64,000 nucleotides of DNA from Halorussus lipolyticus (lineage in GTDB: Archaea; Halobacteriota; Halobacteria; Halobacteriales; Haladaptataceae): assembly GCF_029338375.1 (NCBI RefSeq), contig NZ_CP119805.1, positions 1 to 64,000 on the forward strand, written 5' to 3'. The notes beneath the pieces were generated by a model. The model searched no databases. It was not told the DNA's origin and worked only from the letters and a program-made list of their open reading frames with translations. Every line of letters starts with the position of its first letter. The stretch's first letter is position 1. This document shows, piece by piece, positions 60,773-64,000 of the stretch. The position numbers were made by a program, and so were the translations under genes.

Positions 60773-60819
60773 TAGCAGTAAACTCCTGCTACTTGGTAGA
60801 GAGTATCACTAGTTATAAA
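60773..60819 (-). promoter_or_regulatory. Promoter and 5' hairpin of the repeat-peptide gene
   Basis: On the minus strand TTTATAACT (60811-60819) is a TATA-like box. Downstream, TAGCAG and CTGCTA (60773-60791) make a six-base-pair hairpin enclosing part of a GGAGT, ending eleven bases before the ATG. Confidence 0.4.
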
Positions 60820-60929
60820 TTAAACGATATAGAATAAAATTAAAGCTCTGACAAGAGAAAACTGCGTCTCCTCGGCAGTCGCGGTCCCGAGCGAGAGAGT
60901 TTTATCCCGTGTCACCCACATATCGAACG

Positions 60930-61166
60930 ATGGCGAGCAAGCGCGCGACCGTCACCTGTCCCGACTGCGACCTCCACGAGGAGTTCCGAAAACTCGCGTC
61001 AGCCCGCGAGCGAATCGAGGACCACCGGACCGAAACCGGCCACGAGGCCGTCTGGGACCTCGGGCGACTCTCGGAGGGCGTGGAACGGGCCGGGGACGAG
61101 GCCGGCGTCTGCGGTCGAGAGGGATGCGGAGACAGGGAGTCGCCGCTGTTCCGGGACGATTTATAA
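60930..61166 (+). CDS. Small zinc-finger haloarchaeal protein
   Basis: A 78-residue protein with a single knuckle in VTCPDCDLHEEF, a later H-x-x-x-x-x-H (EDHRTETGHEAV) that together can bind zinc, and a Cys-containing tail CGREGCGD. It resembles small haloarchaeal DUF7542-like proteins. The TTTTAT box near 60899 supports a leaderless start at 60930. Confidence 0.7.
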   Translation: MASKRATVTCPDCDLHEEFRKLASARERIEDHRTETGHEAVWDLGRLSEGVERAGDEAGVCGREGCGDRESPLFRDDL

Positions 61167-61243
61167 GCTCTCTACCGGCCCAACCTTCCTTTTCGACGCC
61201 CGTACCAGAACCCGTATTTCCCCGACGCCGCTAGCACCCACCA

Positions 61244-62302
61244 ATGCAACGCCGCGATTTCCTCCGCGCCGGAGCGCCCCTCGGACTCGCGGGCCTCGCC
61301 GGATGCACCGGGATGTTCGAGACCCAATCGTCGGCCGCCAGCCAGTTCACCACGGTCGCAGACCGCGGCGAGGAGGTCTACTACCCCTCGCACATCGACG
61401 GGATGACGATGGTCGGGATGGGCGGGATGGGCCGGTACAAGGTCGGCCTGATGTACAGCGCGCCCCACGCCTTCTGGACCATCACGGGCACCGACCTGAA
61501 CTTGGCGCAGGTCGGCGAGGACGTGACGGCCCACCTGATGGCGACGATTTGGGATAGCGAGACGAAGACCGTTCTTCCCACTTCCAACGTCTCGGCGACG
61601 ATTCTGAAGGACGGCGAGGAGGTCGATTCCCGGTCGCTCTGGCCGATGCTCTCCCAGAACATGGGCTATCACTTCGGCGACAACGTGGCCCTCGACGGGA
61701 ACGGGACCTACACCGCGAAGCTCTCGGTCGGCGCGATGCAGGCCCGCCGGATGGGCGCGTTCCGGGACGCCTTCGGCGACCAGACCACGCTCGAAGTCGA
61801 GTTCGAACACACCCGCGAGAAGTTGGGCGGCCTCTCCTACGAGCAGTTGCCCGACAAGAAGGGCACCGCGGGCGCACTCGAACCGATGGAGATGAAGATG
61901 CCCATCGCGCAGGTTCCGAAGCCTGACGCCCTGCCCAACACCATCGGCGTGGGGTCCAGCGGTGACGCCAAATTCGCGGCCTTCGCTCCGGACGAGAACC
62001 CCCACTTCGTCCCCGACGGGAAGTCCTACCTCGCGGTCTCTCCCCGGACGCCGTACAACCGGTATCCCCTGCCGTTCATGTCGCTGTCGGCGAAACTGGT
62101 CCGGGACGGCGAGACGGTTTTCGACGACATTCTCCGGTCGGCGCTGGGTTCCGAGTTCGGGTACCACTACGGCGCGGCGGTGGACGGGATAGAATCTGGC
62201 GACGAACTTTCTGTCGTCGTGGATGCCCCGCCGCAGGTCGCCCGCCACGAGGGCTACGAAACCGCGTTCATCGAGATGCCCGAGATGCAGATGACGGTCT
62301 GA
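61244..62302 (+). CDS. Tat lipoprotein with P19/Tp34-like metal-binding domain
   Basis: A 352-residue protein with MQRRDFLRAGAPLGLAGLAG followed by the lipobox Cys and Thr. The body starts with YYPSHIDGMTMVGMGGMG, resembling the Met-rich metal site of P19/Tp34 periplasmic iron/copper proteins, then a beta-sandwich (THLMATIWDSETKTVLP-like) ending in a Met-rich EMPEMQMTV. Haloarchaeal relatives are annotated as DUF7350. P19 proteins serve iron uptake with FTR1-type permeases; none is in the window. Confidence 0.75.
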   Translation: MQRRDFLRAGAPLGLAGLAGCTGMFETQSSAASQFTTVADRGEEVYYPSHIDGMTMVGMGGMGRYKVGLMYSAPHAFWTITGTDLNLAQVGEDVTAHLMATIWDSETKTVLPTSNVSATILKDGEEVDSRSLWPMLSQNMGYHFGDNVALDGNGTYTAKLSVGAMQARRMGAFRDAFGDQTTLEVEFEHTREKLGGLSYEQLPDKKGTAGALEPMEMKMPIAQVPKPDALPNTIGVGSSGDAKFAAFAPDENPHFVPDGKSYLAVSPRTPYNRYPLPFMSLSAKLVRDGETVFDDILRSALGSEFGYHYGAAVDGIESGDELSVVVDAPPQVARHEGYETAFIEMPEMQMTV

Positions 62303-62303
62303 A

Positions 62304-62699
62304 TTACTCCTCTACCTCCTCGGCGTCGATGAGGTCGAACAGGGTGTCGTAGTCGTCGGGGAGTTGTGCCCGGACCTGCTCGATTTCGCCCGCCGGGACG
62401 AGTTCGCTCACGAGGCCCACCACGACTTTCCCGTAGTAGGCGGCGTCGGACCGCTCGACGTTCGCCCGCTCGGAGACACGATTCAGGTACTCGTCGTAGT
62501 CGAACCGCTGGCCCGAGTCGGCGGACAGGAGGTAGTAGTCCACTTCCATCGGGAGGGGCGAGGCGAGGTCCTCGGCCTCGCCCGCCTGTAATCGCTCGGC
62601 CAGCGTCTGGAGGACGGCGCGGGTCGCCCGGACGGTCCGACCGGTATCGGGCAGTTCGAGTCGATTCTGGACTTGGCCCATGAAGTCGTCGTACTTCAT
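62304..62699 (-). CDS. DUF2267-family protein
   Basis: A 131-residue helical protein. Family marks are YDDFMGQVQNRLELPDTGRT, ATRAVLQTLAERLQAGEAEDLASPLP and DAAYYGKVVVGLVSELVP. DUF2267 proteins often occur near stress genes. The end lies one base from the P19-like gene's stop, and its start faces the universal stress protein gene. Confidence 0.9.
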   Translation of the reverse strand: MKYDDFMGQVQNRLELPDTGRTVRATRAVLQTLAERLQAGEAEDLASPLPMEVDYYLLSADSGQRFDYDEYLNRVSERANVERSDAAYYGKVVVGLVSELVPAGEIEQVRAQLPDDYDTLFDLIDAEEVEE

Positions 62700-62798
62700 A
62701 GGCGAAGCTACCACGGACTTCGGAAAATACGTAACGGTGGGTTCCCGAAGTCGAGGAGCGACCGAGTTTTCTTGTCAGTCGGCGTGGAAGGCCCTGCT

Positions 62799-63239
62799 AT
62801 GTACGACCGAATCCTCGTGCCGACCGACGGAAGCGTCGCGGCCGACCGCGCTTTCGAGCGGGCGCTGGACCTCGCAGAGACCTACGACGCCGAGATGCAC
62901 CTCGTCTACGTCGTGGACGTGTCGGCGCTCGCCGGCGAGTTCGATGCCATCACCATCGTTGACCGACTCGAGGAGGCCGGCGAGGAGATAACCCAACGCC
63001 TCCGGGAGCGCGCCGAGGACGCCGGCGTCGAGCGCGTCGTGACCGCAGTCGTGGAGGGCGTTCCTCACCGGACGCTCCTCGACTACGCCGACGACAACGA
63101 CGCGGACATCATCGTGATGGGCACCCACGGTCGGACCGGACTGGACCGCTACCTGCTGGGGAGCGTCACCGAGCGCGTCGTCCGGAAAGCCGACGTGCCG
63201 GTCCTGACGGTCCGCGGCGACGACGAGTCCGCGGAATAA
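62799..63239 (+). CDS. Universal stress protein (UspA family)
   Basis: A 146-residue single USP domain with MYDRILVPTDGS, HLVYVVDVSAL and the nucleotide-binding tail GTHGRTGLDRYLLGSVTERVVRKADVPVL, which has the G-x2-G-x9-GS ATP pattern. Divergent from DUF2267, a frequent pairing in haloarchaea. The ATG at 62799 is the obvious family start. Confidence 0.95.
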   Translation: MYDRILVPTDGSVAADRAFERALDLAETYDAEMHLVYVVDVSALAGEFDAITIVDRLEEAGEEITQRLRERAEDAGVERVVTAVVEGVPHRTLLDYADDNDADIIVMGTHGRTGLDRYLLGSVTERVVRKADVPVLTVRGDDESAE

Positions 63240-63488
63240 GTGGCTCTTGTGGGACTTGTCGGCAACGTCCTCGGGTCTTCGAAACGCCGGGGTTGGTCGG
63301 CGGAGCGTTCGCTGGCGGTCTGTCGGCGAGCGCGTCCCGTCGGTTGGTCGGCTAGTCGGCCTGCGGTCCCAACGCTGAAAATCAGTCGCAGGGAGAAAAG
63401 ACGTAATTACGATTGTTAAATATGTGTATGGTGGGTTCAAAGCTAGAAAAATATTTCCGGAGCCTTCGATAGCAGTCAAGATTCCGCG

Positions 63489-64000
63489 CTACCCCGGCAG
63501 AAAAATGTTGATGAGCGCGACGACTACCCCCGCCAGTCCCATCCGGAAGGCGGCGACGTACCACCGCTGGCCCGACATCGACCCCATGTAGGCCCCGAAC
63601 GAGGACAACAGACCCACCCCGAGAGCGACCGCAATCGCGGCGGCCTGTGGGAGCGTCAGTAGCGCGCCCTCGAACAGGAACGGAACCAGCGGGAGGAGAA
63701 TCCCGATGAGCGGGCCGGTCCCGCTCGCTATCGCGTGGACCGTCCGGGCACCCTGCTGTCTGCGCTCGAATCGGGTGTCGTCCAAGTCGGTGAGCATCGC
63801 GCGCTCGGTCCGGCGAATCTCGGCCTTGGTCTCGGCGCGCTCGATTTCCCAGACGCTCCAGACGCCCGAGGTCCCCAGACCGACCGCCGCGCCGACGCCG
63901 ATTTTGACCACCGTGATGCCGTCGGGCACCCCCGAGAGGACCGCGCCGACCACGACGCCGATGCTGGTCAGGGTCCCGTCGAACCCGTTGGAGATGAAGT
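63489..64000 (-). CDS. VIT1/CCC1-family transporter, 5' end beyond the window
   Basis: The visible 170 residues start before the window edge with ISNGFDGTLTSIGVVVGAVL, the N-terminal signature of the VIT1/CCC1 iron/manganese transporter family. Then come a charged loop (ERAETKAEIRRTERAMLTDLDD) and three more membrane helices to a stop at 63489. It is partial, truncated by the window end, not broken. Confidence 0.85.
   Translation of the reverse strand, partial: FISNGFDGTLTSIGVVVGAVLSGVPDGITVVKIGVGAAVGLGTSGVWSVWEIERAETKAEIRRTERAMLTDLDDTRFERRQQGARTVHAIASGTGPLIGILLPLVPFLFEGALLTLPQAAAIAVALGVGLLSSFGAYMGSMSGQRWYVAAFRMGLAGVVVALINIFLPG

Noticed and set aside
63240..63419. GTG ORF directly after the universal stress protein gene
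   Set aside because: The translation is Arg/Ser-rich without any domain and it has no ribosome-binding or promoter signal of its own.

Overview
This window comes from a halophilic archaeon (class Halobacteria). The support is consistent: GC-rich DNA, highly acidic proteins, many twin-arginine (Tat) signal peptides, a PGF-CTERM surface protein, a bacterio-opsin-activator-type regulator, haem-copper oxidase genes including a fused coxAC, a soluble haloarchaeal-style chemotaxis transducer, and many GTG or leaderless starts. Genus cannot be fixed from the sequence alone. I see no rRNA, tRNA or CRISPR array.

Layout. 0-4.4 kb: a ParA-type ATPase and partner between arrays of a degenerate GNAAAC hexanucleotide repeat, then small regulators and an orphan MCM N-terminal-domain protein. 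4.9-13.1 kb: metabolic genes (giant FAD/Fe-S oxidoreductase, HpaI-type aldolase, threonine synthase, CDGSH protein, old-yellow-enzyme family reductase, degenerate NUDIX protein). 13.2-17.7 kb: a compact locus of HTTM membrane protein, M50 membrane metalloprotease with a PqqD/RRE-like N-terminus, a previously hidden 32-residue acidic peptide gene, an ATP-grasp ligase and a redoxin. I read this as a candidate ribosomally made, post-translationally modified peptide (RiPP) system. 18-25.6 kb: secreted GH15 glucodextranase/glucoamylase, glutathionyl-hydroquinone-reductase-like protein, HTH regulator and a stand-alone cytochrome oxidase subunit I. 25.6-29.4 kb: NikR and a branched-chain amino-acid-type ABC transporter without its ATPases. 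29.8-41 kb: PGF-CTERM PKD surface protein, two related NosD-like beta-helix proteins flanking an XPB-like helicase, a CsaA-like tRNA-binding protein and a GH5-like Tat lipoprotein. 41-43 kb: small haloarchaeal proteins, including a hidden 58-residue ORF. 43.4-48.6 kb: a complete terminal oxidase locus. 48.9-53.5 kb: a degenerate tyrosine recombinase between inverted 13-bp repeats, a membrane protein, a mini-flavoprotein and a truncated metallo-beta-lactamase-fold protein. 53.5-64 kb: S9 peptidase, AIM24-like protein, DyP-like and P19-like Tat lipoproteins, soluble chemoreceptor, FAH-family enzyme, a secreted peptide made of seven perfect decapeptide repeats, USP, DUF2267 and a partial VIT1/CCC1 transporter.

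Two dispersed non-coding repeat families stand out beside the hexanucleotide arrays. One is a string of small hairpins whose stems change by compensatory substitution while the loops stay fixed. The other is built around a GCGGTTCGCGGTC core. The strongest candidates for undescribed biology are the M50/HTTM/ATP-grasp/peptide locus, the secreted decapeptide-repeat protein, and the hexanucleotide array that has expanded in frame inside an enzyme gene.
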